Notes: generated by a model from the sequence alone, not told the origin. A DNA stretch of 46,962 nt from JAVHYG01 sp040390025 (GCA_040390025.1 JAZJZD010000013.1:1-46962); one strand, 5' to 3'. Numbered from the stretch's first letter, positions 37,001 through 44,064 are shown. Program-made: numbers and translations.

Positions 37001-37914
37001 TCACCTAAATAGCTCACAAAATTGGCTGCAGTAGCTTCTTTATTAAAACTATTAAAGAGATACCTAAAATAACTATCTAATGTGCTACTTTGTTGATGGT
37101 GTCGCGCAAAAAAAAATTCAATGGTGTTGACATATTCATCGGCAACTATTACTAGCGACTTAAGCTTAAACTTTTTTTTGAGCCTTTTAAGCACAAAATT
37201 TCTAATATGAATTTCAAAGGCTATTGGATCATATTGCATCCATTCGGCTATTTTTTGAGTAATAGTTTTCTCTCCTCCCGTTAAAATAGGTTGATGGATG
37301 ACTTCATCGGCGAGAAATTGCAAATAATTTTTGTATAAAACGGGTAGTTCGAAAATATTATAATTTTTAAGACTATTCGCGGCGTATTGTAAACGGGTAA
37401 AGCAACCTTCTGCACAGGATTGTGTTAAACCTTCATCACTGAGTAAACTAATGATGTGTAATATTCGAAAATTTAAATCAATACGAGGTTCATTGATAAA
37501 TACACTTAATATTTCGATATATTTTTTTCCAGGACCGTATAATAAAGCACGGCGATCCGAAAAATAATCGGTTTTTAACCTATCTAGAAATTCTTGTAGC
37601 AGCGTACTTGCCAAGCGAGGACCCTGATCACCGGGAATAGTTATGTTTTGCTCGTCACAAAAATGACGTAGTTGCTCAAAACAGACCTCTAACTGTGCGA
37701 TTAAATGAGGAAAACTTTCAGAAGCAGCAAAGGTATCTAACGCCGAACCGATTGCATTACCTTGATAGTACTGCGCTGATTTTTTTTCTAAAGCTAAATA
37801 AAGTATTTCTATTTTAGCGGTTAAATGTTCTTCTGAGGCTGGAGCGACTTCAGATTCCAGTAGTTTTTTTGAAAAAATCGGGTCAGCTATAACACTATCG
37901 TATTGATAAGGCAT
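31033..37914 (-). CDS. Giant pentapeptide-repeat protein 2, toxin-like, with hydrophobic pore-like region
   Basis: A 2293-residue protein if the ATG at 37914 is used; a GTG at 37938 would add eight residues. The N-terminal ~410 residues are homologous to giant 1. Residues about 572-1017 are a very long pentapeptide-like array with Phe-rich turns (NFSFSNLNGINFSKEIMNTK is typical). An R-D-K-R site lies at 1117-1120. Residues about 1228-1371 are rich in Gly, Ala and Leu and hydrophobic (GFITPAGAILGALTLVGIQS), resembling the pore region of TcdA/TcdB-type large toxins; this is a tentative recollection. Around 1558-1592, GGKYDDRFIL...LLDANLGSDLLDL looks like degenerate RTX calcium-binding turns. 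No signal peptide or catalytic motif was recognised. The C-terminus is helical and charged (KERYEATNDLIQETMAEYQK). It lies after rhlE on the same strand. Confidence 0.83.
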   Translation of the reverse strand: MPYQYDSVIADPIFSKKLLESEVAPASEEHLTAKIEILYLALEKKSAQYYQGNAIGSALDTFAASESFPHLIAQLEVCFEQLRHFCDEQNITIPGDQGPRLASTLLQEFLDRLKTDYFSDRRALLYGPGKKYIEILSVFINEPRIDLNFRILHIISLLSDEGLTQSCAEGCFTRLQYAANSLKNYNIFELPVLYKNYLQFLADEVIHQPILTGGEKTITQKIAEWMQYDPIAFEIHIRNFVLKRLKKKFKLKSLVIVADEYVNTIEFFFARHHQQSSTLDSYFRYLFNSFNKEATAANFVSYLGETLYKAFPTQADYMERIKFLEETTLPSLGSDPDFSLGEVLSEESGLLKEAQCLDITISERLLEQGWLVLDWPELTAKNRLFRQRNKQWQKTHPPFTPFTNAYKLFYSNLNLSWIKVDEQRKKIINVLEQEQGLQKIQRIHSSQIDLLNSLIQTPHDLATFFNHLAPSQRETALAWVKSAPGFIRSVLGYYTNEASADLLEPLLSVSSQINAQDMKELFLATFEKKFNIKTLLQTRIQKLSSNPNSNAITICTGLLKKVCSLGVVDLSSFLFYRGSEFFNENSPYLTEINFSGIKLDFSNFFEDVYRCSFAYTSMDTLSFYSGVFITDFTHVQIENTRFYQPIEQCTFKNIELLKSNFYEIVRSDFLSGNLKLVEFKRNIRQSIFHNTRISTTLFLKHVIETEFPGALLETVVFRGRVIKSDFKFAHFNYVEFYDFIINSSFASAYLYQVKFYSELKDNRFNFATLDEVKFLKKIHRSIFANTHLQKVKFAEEIFNSIFDYALFFEVTFRKNITSVNFLNINLRQSKFEGEIYHCNFSFSNLNGINFSKEIMNTKFNTADLNEVAFTGNIKNCDFIGSTIYMSSFSSIVLKDINFINTNFIQVDFSDSYLIKTDFTKTSLIHAKFQDTLLEEVTFKRVSLEAAVFKKAQFKIKVDFIESNLKNADFSDCNLLQVNFFDSNLQHLKLKNSIVTPRQLFDVFYTAGLRDFSEVYLNEDDINKSDFLLLYKDKSLETAILSDSIFNGLIKLGYRNFSKTDLSKLKLTEFIHFYYNIEYNFSAAKLPEVFLTPKRSSLVDTNRERSFSLAECLPKHQRDKREETSCIIGWSDVDTFNKNIEEKRDFEKIIINSNAFIDTLFSTNDIKKQAKLIELIDTVVVEGNAASPLLKLRTAQKLKQHFYRIGQLSSALSQGLIYENILMDFLHGNYSDVASNVALIAGSSLSESFAQQLLKQSEKSGIAGKVFLSKFLKLSAPFLRRGLSTGYIVYDLITQVSALVKGNKDTLANVMGDGLFISTDVLETGIEVLELSGVGLEMAGFITPAGAILGALTLVGIQSYHAASVVARIKALIPLTSWQTLVEGVDAFLGLNPSENIQPLLEVNQAYAIYSKNIQNVLEKNPTIKYYVVPSINYIVDNIYNICKFKPSSYLECEPNIDKHIGLIDNNLVYLEKEAQPGMLFPQLNPLKNNFNPEQIFCNPYKIGFTNKTVICNSALVIINLWVNENQNQTLLALDDGRDTAHGFSESVNTFIINNGHKAYVGGKYDDRFILSAYAIEGLLDANLGSDLLDLRLYALEKEVLTIDLPNEILKQNTTKPITIRNFERILGRKKLKDILLAARRTQFVDLQSGSELAFDEIKIAAHIYNAHLEMIVRDQTLITNLASSGNFKYIVPSHGKSSAHTSVTKHSNLIFIKHSSPANHTFLFDYHLSDLSSVTIDHGIDSYHLFFNFIFGSDSKFSNYSVKLTNFPTQAHYFFKGDTQLKIGEKDNLYAFQSSALAVQAIIEHYAPLARRLGMTLFFHQSVSNEAIIIGHTKHQVLKNDLSASKTHLLANGGENIYVITLDVLNNTYPVPDVFIYQLTTDEMQHVLDLRLLNKEIADGILANPRISVNVTEIEEDIHLSLLFALLQQDAESPFKSRTLINIVLKQGIKWYRQLKILFNRVPLQLLEVQPKLWQLQPQPLEFDASRKNIILTKDDIEKDNQIILHRSADRHVFLRDGSDLWLTTLFASTNYLNENYTILFKDFYLHAKMYTINLIFLNTELLLRDQVNDIASAEDLQAKLTSLEILAWEAVSKLRGAVSVEQQEVPKVQASLLADTLSHTHYFSSNVRSSAPSLHHNWFSPLKKRVGKTLWQLWSTGQRITTSCWYYAFHRKTIESVAAYADAPPKFWVPAIGTTVNIPKIQPQQNTAVVGQRNTDFQLSAITQYPNFNVGALQLLDLVIRKYTIKHEAKSQRKLGKRAYTQKHSNTFFLKERYEATNDLIQETMAEYQKRI

Positions 37915-38108
37915 AATCCATTTTCCATTTTTTAACACATCCTGTTAAATATAAATATAAAAAATAATTATTATATTTATGAGATAATATTGTCACATAA
38001 TTTAAAAATTATAGCTAGAATTTTTTATAGCCAACAAAAAAAACGAAACACAGAAGAAAACAAGCAAGTATTTAATGTTAAATATTTTCACTATGAAATG
38101 GGAGATTT

Positions 38109-38406
38109 ATGAAAGCAGCTATGGTTAGAGCAAGAGTGGATAAGGACTTAAAGATATCCCGAAGAGAGATGTTAAATTAGCTATTAGAAGCGGAAAAAAT
38201 ATAAAAAAAACTGAAAGTCATTATAGGATTGTTCTTAGGTCAAGAAGTTTTGCCCGTCAAATACAGGGATCATTATTTGATAGGTATATAATGATAGAAA
38301 AGAATGTCATATTGAGCCTGATTGGCTATTGATATACTTACCCAAAAATAAAGAAATTATTTTTGAAAGAGCAGGCCTCATTCAGATTTATTTAGATAAA
38401 CTTTAA
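38109..38406 (+). pseudogene. Decayed DinJ/YafQ-type (RelBE superfamily) toxin-antitoxin locus
   Basis: A short frame begins at ATG 38109 with a GGGAG ribosome site: MKAAMVRARVDKDLK, as in RelB/DinJ antitoxins, then degenerates and stops at about 38180. From 38211 fragments of a YafQ/RelE toxin can be read in two frames: LPVKYRDHYLIG, then ECHIEPDWLLIYLPKN, then a frameshifted HSDLFR ending. In intact YafQ proteins these occur in this order (LPxKYRDHxL.GNW..., CHIEPDWLLIY, GTHSDLF). Several stops and frameshifts are present, so both genes are dead. Confidence 0.8.
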
Positions 38407-38577
38407 TTAAAGCTATCGCAGACGCTAACCGGCGACCCAATGATTAACAGTCATACACTGGCTTGGCTAATTTTTTGAATTTAGACTATTTTTTTGAGTT
38501 AAACAGTTTCGATGTGCATAACGACGTTGTATAGCGTTTAACTCAAACATGCAAAAGTGCGCGTTAACAAAAGCTAT

Positions 38578-38605
38578 GTCACGCAAGTATAGTTATTTGC
38601 GTGAC
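38578..38605 (-). terminator. Hairpin downstream of the 38619 peptide gene
   Basis: GTCACGCAA (38578-38586) pairs exactly with TTGCGTGAC (38597-38605) around a ten-base loop, starting 14 bases after the minus-strand stop at 38619. On the minus strand it is followed by ATAGCTTTT, a short T-run, so a terminator is plausible. Confidence 0.5.
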
Positions 38606-38618
38606 AACTGATGCTTTT

Positions 38619-38801
38619 TTATGGAATTGTGATAGGGGGTAATGCGTTTAAAATACCGATGGCCTGCGTCACTGAAATAATTGCAGCTTTTAATGCTAAA
38701 GCAGCTGCTTCAGCGCCTGTTATCGTTTGCACGAGCGCTAATGTTGTGGTCAGAATATTTAATACGTTTGATAGCAATCCTGTTATAACAATGATGGACA
38801 T
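38619..38801 (-). CDS. Small hydrophobic peptide A (60 residues), paralogue of peptide B
   Basis: A 60-residue peptide, very rich in Ile, Leu, Ala, Thr and Val, beginning MSIIVITGLLSNVLNILTTT and ending IGILNALPPITIP, with one Glu and one Lys. An AGGATAAAGT ribosome site lies before the ATG. It aligns end to end with the peptide at 38919-39092: shared elements are GLL..VL..L.T.LAL, GA..A, ..AI..VT.A..ILN.LP. Conservation of two such peptides on the same strand argues that this strand, not the overlapping plus-strand ORF, is coding. I know no exact family. Possible roles are a membrane-active or pore-forming peptide, a two-peptide bacteriocin without a GG leader, or a holin-like protein; none is shown. 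A hairpin follows the stop. Confidence 0.7.
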   Translation of the reverse strand: MSIIVITGLLSNVLNILTTTLALVQTITGAEAAALALKAAIISVTQAIGILNALPPITIP

Positions 38802-38868
38802 ACTTTATCCTGTCATGAATGAATTCGTTTATTTTAAATTTCTATAAATCTATTTGTACTAATTGAAT

Positions 38869-38898
38869 GTTGAAGGAAGTAACGTAACTTCCTTCAAC
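38869..38898. terminator. Perfect 12-bp hairpin between the two peptide genes
   Basis: GTTGAAGGAAGT (38869-38880) is exactly complementary to ACTTCCTTCAAC (38887-38898) with a six-base loop. It lies between the stop of peptide B and the start of peptide A on the minus strand. No T-run follows on the minus strand, so it may be an attenuator or processing site that sets the ratio of the two peptides; this is inference. Confidence 0.45.
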
Positions 38899-38918
38899 TA
38901 TATTTCAAATTAAATGGC

Positions 38919-39092
38919 TTATGGTAGGCCAGGTAATGAGTTTAATATACTTAATGCGTTAGTAACTGCAGTGATTGCACTTTGCACTGGCGCAACGGCG
39001 GCCCCAGCCACTGGAAGTGCGCTTAATAAAGCAAGCACGGTATTCAGTGTTGTTAAAACTGTCATAAGTAATCCAGAAATAACTGCACCCAT
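38919..39092 (-). CDS. Small hydrophobic peptide B (57 residues), paralogue of peptide A
   Basis: The minus strand starts with ATG at 39092, preceded by GGGAGAAAATT as ribosome site, and encodes 57 residues: MGAVISGLLMTVLTTLNTVL, then a Gly/Ala/Val/Pro-rich middle with no charged residue, then SAITAVTNALSILNSLPGLP. The whole peptide appears uncharged apart from its termini. It is paralogous to peptide A along its length and lies upstream of it on the same strand, so both probably share a promoter in the AT-rich region beyond 39093. A plus-strand ORF overlaps it but has no ribosome site and no relative. Function unknown; membrane insertion is likely from composition. Confidence 0.72.
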   Translation of the reverse strand: MGAVISGLLMTVLTTLNTVLALLSALPVAGAAVAPVQSAITAVTNALSILNSLPGLP

Positions 39093-39640
39093 AATTTTCT
39101 CCCTTTTGAAATTTATAAAAATATTTTTTTCACGAAAGCGTTAGTGCCCTATGATTTGTAAACACTTTTTTATTTTTGTTATGAATAACATAAATAGCTA
39201 AATATAAATTACTTACAATTATAGATTTATTATTAAATATTGCCATTTATGATAGATGTAATTTATCATTGATTGATCAGATAAAAAAATGCTATTTATG
39301 CTATTTAATAAGTATATTGCTAGTAAATTATTAAATGTTTGTTTCTAACCGATGAAATAGAACTGATATTTTATATCTCTATTGAGCTACTTAATCATAG
39401 TAAACATGGTAGGCGAAACATTTTGACACTTGGAGCGAGAAGCAAAAAAATAAGTTTTATCGTCTGCTCGGCACCGCTCAAAGCGAATAAATTATTATAA
39501 ATAAAGCAAACCAGTGATTACTATTTTCTATAATAATTCCTTTTGTTATAATATATTTAAACTTTATTTTTTTATTAAAAAATAAAATCGTTTAAGATTT
39601 ATTGACGTAATAAATTATCATTAAATAATATTAATAAGGT
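39093..39640. other. AT-rich region without genes
   Basis: About 550 bases with no supportable coding sequence, very AT-rich with many short A/T runs. The part next to 39093 should hold the minus-strand promoter of the peptide pair; a TTTACA hexamer on the minus strand near 39165 is a possible -35 without a clear -10. A partial palindrome TTATGaatAACATAA occurs near 39180. The other end abuts the prophage integrase stop, so an attachment site could lie here, but I found no matching repeat. Confidence 0.3.
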
Positions 39641-40735
39641 TTAAATGCGTTTATAAATAGTTGATTTCTTTCTTTTTAATAGCGTTAAAATAGGTGTACT
39701 ATTTTCTCTGATGCAGATTTTGTTGACGGCTAGAATAAGATTACCTATCTCTGCTGCAGAGTAGTGTGTGGTAATACGCTGGCTTTTATGGCCAAGTAAG
39801 TCTTGCCGGTCTTCAAAACTGACATTAGCAGCACGTAAGCGTCTGCCAAATGTGTGTTTTAAATCATGTACCCTGACTTGAGGTAAATTTACTTTGTTGC
39901 GTGCTCGGCGCCAAGCCGAATTTAACATTCGGGTTAACGCTTTATTCTGATACGTAAATACAAAAATAGGATGTAAACCGCGACGTGCTTCAATAACTCG
40001 ACTAGCAAAATCATTTAAGACCACTAAACGATCCTGGCGATTTTTGACATGTTTAGCGGGAATAATAAAAACATGGCTATTAAACTCCGGTACAGCGATC
40101 TCCCAGCTCCATCTTAACTGACAAACTTCTTGATCTCTGCAACCCGTATTAACTGCAAATGTAGCCATTTGTTTTAAATGGAGAGGTAATTCATTAAAAA
40201 GTTGTGTTTCTTCTTCTCTATTAAGTGGATAAGGTAATCGTTTATCCGTTTCTGGAAGTAGACAAATTTTTGGGGCAGTAGCTAACCAGCTTAGCCCATT
40301 TTCATCTCGCCATTCATGTGTTGCCAGATTTAAAATCCGCCGTATTACTTGTAATCCATAGTTTAGTGTCCTGTTTTTAACGTTGTCTGTTTTACGTACT
40401 CGAATATACGTTTGTAGATTGCCTTGATGAATCGCTGTCAGCGGTAAATGAGCAATAAACGGATCCAATTGTTTTAGAATACGTGCATCAGTACTTAGGC
40501 TTGCCTTATGCTGATTTTCATTTAGAAACTTAATCGCGGCTTGACGAAAACAGCGCGTCGGTCTTATTCCATAAATACTCGCTTGACGGATTTCTTCGAG
40601 TCGATGCGTTAAATAGCGTTCTGCTTCTGCTAATGATGATGCGTGTGTGCTTTCTGATAGGCGTCGACCATAAATTTTTTTATTGATATGCCATATAGAA
40701 CCTCTTTTAATAAGGCCAGGACTACGCTTTCCCAT
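39641..40735 (-). CDS. Prophage-type tyrosine recombinase / integrase
   Basis: A 364-residue phage integrase. It has a basic N-terminal arm-binding part (MGKRSPGLIKRGSIWHINKK), a core-binding domain about residues 60-160, and a catalytic domain with Arg200 in NTGCRDQEVCQLRW, Lys231, His290 with Lys293 in HDLKHTFGRRL, His316 in LLGHKSQRITTHY and Tyr325. The box II pattern is HxxK instead of the more usual HxxR, a change tolerated in some active integrases. It heads a module of phage-type genes and is transcribed away from them with the AlpA-like gene upstream. No att repeat was identified. Confidence 0.93.
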   Translation of the reverse strand: MGKRSPGLIKRGSIWHINKKIYGRRLSESTHASSLAEAERYLTHRLEEIRQASIYGIRPTRCFRQAAIKFLNENQHKASLSTDARILKQLDPFIAHLPLTAIHQGNLQTYIRVRKTDNVKNRTLNYGLQVIRRILNLATHEWRDENGLSWLATAPKICLLPETDKRLPYPLNREEETQLFNELPLHLKQMATFAVNTGCRDQEVCQLRWSWEIAVPEFNSHVFIIPAKHVKNRQDRLVVLNDFASRVIEARRGLHPIFVFTYQNKALTRMLNSAWRRARNKVNLPQVRVHDLKHTFGRRLRAANVSFEDRQDLLGHKSQRITTHYSAAEIGNLILAVNKICIRENSTPILTLLKRKKSTIYKRI

Positions 40736-40824
40736 TACCTAAATCCTTAGCAATCACTTATAAAGTGTCTAACGCAACTAATTTGTGAACCCTCGATAAC
40801 TATTTATACAATTAGTTTATAAAT

Positions 40825-41139
40825 TTATTTTTTTGCCAGGACTTGCTCCACGATCTGTTGAAATTCTTCATCGATGGATTTCTTTATTCTTGGCGAGTAG
40901 GTATCTTCTAGCAATGGCCGAATAGAATTTTTCTGCCAATGCATAAGCTGTTGCGCGGGTTTACCTTTATGTTGTTTAAACTCATCGGCCCATTGATCTA
41001 AATCCATGCGGTCAAAGGCTATTCCTTGCTTACCAATTTTTAACGTAATTAAGAAAGGTCTTACTTCGTTATTAAACCGATTTCTATCCATACCCAAATA
41101 TTTTGGTGCATCACGTAAGCGGATTAAGCGGGGTTGCAT
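40825..41139 (-). CDS. AlpA/excisionase-like helix-turn-helix protein
   Basis: A 104-residue basic protein. Residues 1-55 (RLIRLRDAPKYLGMDRNRFN, then IAFDRMDLDQWADEF) match the winged-helix pattern of AlpA/excisionase-like regulators, where a short HTH is followed by an FDRxDLDxW strand-helix. Such proteins often direct excision or control the integrase. It lies about 90 bases upstream of the integrase on the same strand, the usual int-xis arrangement. The C-terminal half is charged and unassigned. Confidence 0.75.
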   Translation of the reverse strand: MQPRLIRLRDAPKYLGMDRNRFNNEVRPFLITLKIGKQGIAFDRMDLDQWADEFKQHKGKPAQQLMHWQKNSIRPLLEDTYSPRIKKSIDEEFQQIVEQVLAKK

Positions 41140-41262
41140 AATTCTTCCTAACTCTCACTAAACATTCAGTTTGTGTCACTAAGATACACACGTATAAAGT
41201 AAAAAAATTTAACTTTAACGGTATAGACTTTTTGTAGAACGAATAACAAAGGATGTACGTTC

Positions 41263-42117
41263 ATGCAGGAAGCAATGTTAGATAAAGCCATTTATAGTTT
41301 AGGCTCAGTCAAGCGTATGGCAAAAAAATTAGGAGTTCATCGTGAACATATCTATGCCTGGAGCAAAGGATTAAGCAAAATACCTTTGGAATATGCATTG
41401 CAAATTGAGTATTTAACGGGTGGTGAAATTACCTGGAAAGATTTAGTACCATTTCATATTGCACAACGTTTAAAGCATTTAACCTTGCGCTTACCTAAAG
41501 TTGATTTACCGCCCTGTGAGTTAATTTATGTCGCGCTAGAGCGCATAAAATCCGCCTCATTAGAGACATTTATTGACAAGCTTGATAAAAGCACGCCGCT
41601 GCATAAACAACGTCCTATTTGCTTGGATGAAGAGAATAGGATGATCTTTGGCGAAAAAATTTTTTATTTATATCAATGTCATGCCAAAAAAACGATTCCA
41701 GCGTGGCGTATTTCTTTAGCAAATCTCACTGATGGTCATTACAGCAGTGAGTTATTCGTAAAAAACTTCCTTATCAGTGAACGTGTTGCCATAGGCATGG
41801 CCTTAGAAAATTTTTTAGGGAGTCGTCAAGGTTATCGCAGCGATTTGCTAGAGAAAGTAAAAAAGCTAACAACAAAAATGCTGCGCAAAGTGCCACTTAA
41901 GAATATTGATGCACAAGTGAGACGGGAAAAAAGAATGCCATTACGTCGATTGGTCGCCGATCGCTTAGGTTTTGGTAGTCATTTTACCTATCAGAATGCA
42001 AAAAAAATAAAACTTTATGCGAGCGGCGAATTGATCGATCAAGTGGATCAACAAAAAATAAGTATTTCTAAAGCGACTAAATTATGCCCGGTTTTATCCA
42101 GTAAAAAAAATGATTGA
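41263..42117 (+). CDS. Phage-type HTH regulator (Cro/YdaS-like N-terminus)
   Basis: A 284-residue protein that starts with a Cro/YdaS-like helix-turn-helix: AIYSLGSVKRMAKKLGVHRE then IYAWSKGLSKIPLEYALQIE, as in repressors that use sequence-specific HTH near the N-terminus. A ParB-like or second DNA-binding part may follow near the C-terminus (DRLGFGSHFTYQNAKKIKLY, then QQKISISKATKL). It is divergent from the AlpA-like gene with a 120-base gap that is likely the regulatory switch of the element. The ATG follows GGATGTACGTTC, a weak ribosome site. A repressor or ParB-like role is inferred. Confidence 0.7.
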   Translation: MQEAMLDKAIYSLGSVKRMAKKLGVHREHIYAWSKGLSKIPLEYALQIEYLTGGEITWKDLVPFHIAQRLKHLTLRLPKVDLPPCELIYVALERIKSASLETFIDKLDKSTPLHKQRPICLDEENRMIFGEKIFYLYQCHAKKTIPAWRISLANLTDGHYSSELFVKNFLISERVAIGMALENFLGSRQGYRSDLLEKVKKLTTKMLRKVPLKNIDAQVRREKRMPLRRLVADRLGFGSHFTYQNAKKIKLYASGELIDQVDQQKISISKATKLCPVLSSKKND

Positions 42118-42198
42118 AAAGAAAATTACGGCCAGTAAAGCCGGAAGCGAATGATTTACCGACAAGTTCTCAGTCTGTTCCATCGAATGAGGGAAACT

Positions 42199-43221
42199 AT
42201 GCGTTATCGAATGTTAGATGTCAGAATTTGGTGTGATGAAAAATTTCGCTTATTAACGCCGCTAAAGCCTAGTGGTCAAGCGCTTTTTCTCTATCTGTTA
42301 AGTAATCCACATACGACATCGATCCCGGGTCTTTATCGCGCCGGCGCTGCTGCCATGGCAGAAGAATTGGGTTGGCCTTTAGCCGGATTTCGTCGTGCGC
42401 TGAAAGAAGTGATTGCGCAAGGCTTAATTAAAGCCGATTTAAAGGCGAGGGTTATTTTTATCAGTAATGCCATTAAATATAATAAACCGCAGTCACCGAA
42501 TGTCGTGCGAAGTTGGGCAGTGCACTGGGATGAAATACCTGAATGTGCACTTAAAAATGAGGCTTATTATAAATTAGAGTCGTTCGTTAGAGGCTTAGGC
42601 AAAGCCTTTGCACAAGCCTTTGCAGAAACTTTGCGCCAACGTGAAGGAAAAGCTTCTAAGAAGTCATTGACTAAGTCTTGTTTTAATCAGGAACAGGAGC
42701 AGGAACAGGAGCAGGAACAGGAGCAGGAGCAGGAGTATGAAAGTGATGATGGATTTCAGGTAGACCCTAATAGTGACGACAATACCCATAAAAATAGCAA
42801 TGACGTGGGGCTTAATAAGGAAGATAATTTTAATACAGAAAATTTAATTTCAATATCCAAGTCAGAACGTTTACTGACTATACCGCTAAATAATCGTTCT
42901 GTTTATCAGGTGACTAAACAAGAATATGAAAAATGGCAAGCTATTTACCCTAAGATTGATGTACTGCAAGAAGTACGCCAACTCATTGCGTGGAACATAG
43001 CCAATCCTGATAAACGTAAATCGCATGGAAGCATTTTACGTCATATTCATACTTGGCTGGCGAAAGAACAACGTCAAAAAACACATCGAACATCCCCACA
43101 CCAAGCATTTCCAGTAAATTTTGAACATAATTTACAGATAGCTAAAAAATGGCTAACTCCAAATACAGAATCCGATAATCGCTGCGCGTTTAAATTATTG
43201 ACAGGGAAAAAAATACGATGA
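42199..43221 (+). CDS. Phage replication-type protein with EQ repeat linker
   Basis: I place the start at ATG 42199, which has GAGGG at a good distance and begins MRYRMLDVRIWCDEKFRLLT; an upstream start at 42151 is possible. The N-terminal ~130 residues form a winged-helix module common in phage replication-initiation proteins (LTPLKPSGQALFLYLLSNPH, then SIPGLYRAGAAAMAEELGWP). A linker made only of Glu and Gln, about 14 residues, is encoded by a tandem hexanucleotide repeat at 42688-42735. The C-terminal part (WQAIYPKIDVLQEVRQLIAW) is typical of the helical region of replication proteins. It overlaps the next gene by four bases, so the two are translationally coupled. Confidence 0.72.
   Translation: MRYRMLDVRIWCDEKFRLLTPLKPSGQALFLYLLSNPHTTSIPGLYRAGAAAMAEELGWPLAGFRRALKEVIAQGLIKADLKARVIFISNAIKYNKPQSPNVVRSWAVHWDEIPECALKNEAYYKLESFVRGLGKAFAQAFAETLRQREGKASKKSLTKSCFNQEQEQEQEQEQEQEQEYESDDGFQVDPNSDDNTHKNSNDVGLNKEDNFNTENLISISKSERLLTIPLNNRSVYQVTKQEYEKWQAIYPKIDVLQEVRQLIAWNIANPDKRKSHGSILRHIHTWLAKEQRQKTHRTSPHQAFPVNFEHNLQIAKKWLTPNTESDNRCAFKLLTGKKIR
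42688..42735 (+). repeat. Tandem CAGGAA/CAGGAG hexanucleotide repeat inside the replication-type gene
   Basis: Eight near-perfect six-base units encode alternating Glu and Gln. Unit gain or loss keeps the frame, so it would change linker length rather than inactivate the gene. Confidence 0.85.
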
Positions 43222-43805
43222 CTCCAGCGGACCAAGAAAAATTTACGCAAGGATTGATGATTTTAGCCGAAGTTTACAATCGTAAGCTCTCTTCGTTGCT
43301 ATTACACACTTATTGGAAGTGTTTAAAAAAATATTCTTTAACTGTGTTTGAAACTACCTTGTGGCGTTTTGTAAAAAATCCGGACGTTGCTAAAAAAGGT
43401 TTTCCTAGTCCGGCGGAGTGGATTAAGGCCATCGATGGCGATGCTGAAAGTAAAAGTTTAGCGGCATGGACAGTCATCATTAAAACAATCCGCCATATTG
43501 GCCATTATGATAGCGTCATATTTAATGATCCATTGATCCATCTCGTCATTGAAGATATGGGTGGTTGGATTTTTTTATGCCAACAATCCGAACGAGAATT
43601 GATTTTTTTGCAAAAAGAATTTGAACGTCGTTATAAAAATTATTATTCGATTAACGAATTAAGCGTTGGTCCGAGTTATTTAACGGGTCAAATAGAGCAT
43701 CAAAATACAGTACATGGTTTTACGCAATATATTCCTAGACCTACCAGTGCAAAGCATTTGCAGAATGTTAGCGATCATTTAGTCACGGATAAGAAGGAGA
43801 AATAA
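43218..43805 (+). CDS. Phage-associated protein, possible helicase-loader or replication accessory factor
   Basis: A 195-residue protein that starts four bases before the end of the previous gene. Residues 1-70 (TPADQEKFTQGLMILAEVYN, then YSLTVFETTLWRFVKNPDVA, then FPSPAEWIKAI) resemble uncharacterised phage proteins encoded next to replication initiators. No Walker motif is present, so a DnaC-type ATPase role is unlikely. The coupled start and position suggest a replication accessory role, which is inference. Confidence 0.65.
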   Translation: MTPADQEKFTQGLMILAEVYNRKLSSLLLHTYWKCLKKYSLTVFETTLWRFVKNPDVAKKGFPSPAEWIKAIDGDAESKSLAAWTVIIKTIRHIGHYDSVIFNDPLIHLVIEDMGGWIFLCQQSERELIFLQKEFERRYKNYYSINELSVGPSYLTGQIEHQNTVHGFTQYIPRPTSAKHLQNVSDHLVTDKKEK

Positions 43806-43866
43806 AGACGATTACCTTACCGGCCAATTTTTTTAACACCATCATTTTTAGTTTAAAGGAGAAGTT

Positions 43867-44064
43867 ATGCACCAATGTTCTAAATGTTCTAAAATTCGTA
43901 GATTTTTATCATTACTGATTAATTGTTTTCCATTTGTCAGGGCGTATCGGTTACGCCGAAAAACACGACATAAAAAATTAAAAATGCAGCGTACATGGCT
44001 AAAAGATGAGCCTAAACGTTTAAGACGCTATGTCATGCTGGCAGGCACAATACGTCGCTTGTAA
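43867..44064 (+). CDS. Small basic Cys-containing protein of the prophage module
   Basis: A 65-residue, strongly basic peptide with CSKCSK near its start and many Arg/Lys later (RLRRKTRHKKLKMQRTWLK). The AAAGGAGAAGTT ribosome site is strong, supporting that it is a real gene. It lies 60 bases after the previous phage-type gene on the same strand. The CxxC could be half of a zinc site. Function unknown. Confidence 0.55.
   Translation: MHQCSKCSKIRRFLSLLINCFPFVRAYRLRRKTRHKKLKMQRTWLKDEPKRLRRYVMLAGTIRRL

Noticed and set aside
38611..39144. Two plus-strand ORFs (38611-38847 and 38914-39144)
   Set aside because: They overlap the two minus-strand peptide genes, lack ribosome sites and are not similar to each other, whereas the minus-strand peptides are paralogous.
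42688..42735. Possible CRISPR-like repeat
   Set aside because: The units are six bases long and contiguous without spacers; it is a coding microsatellite.
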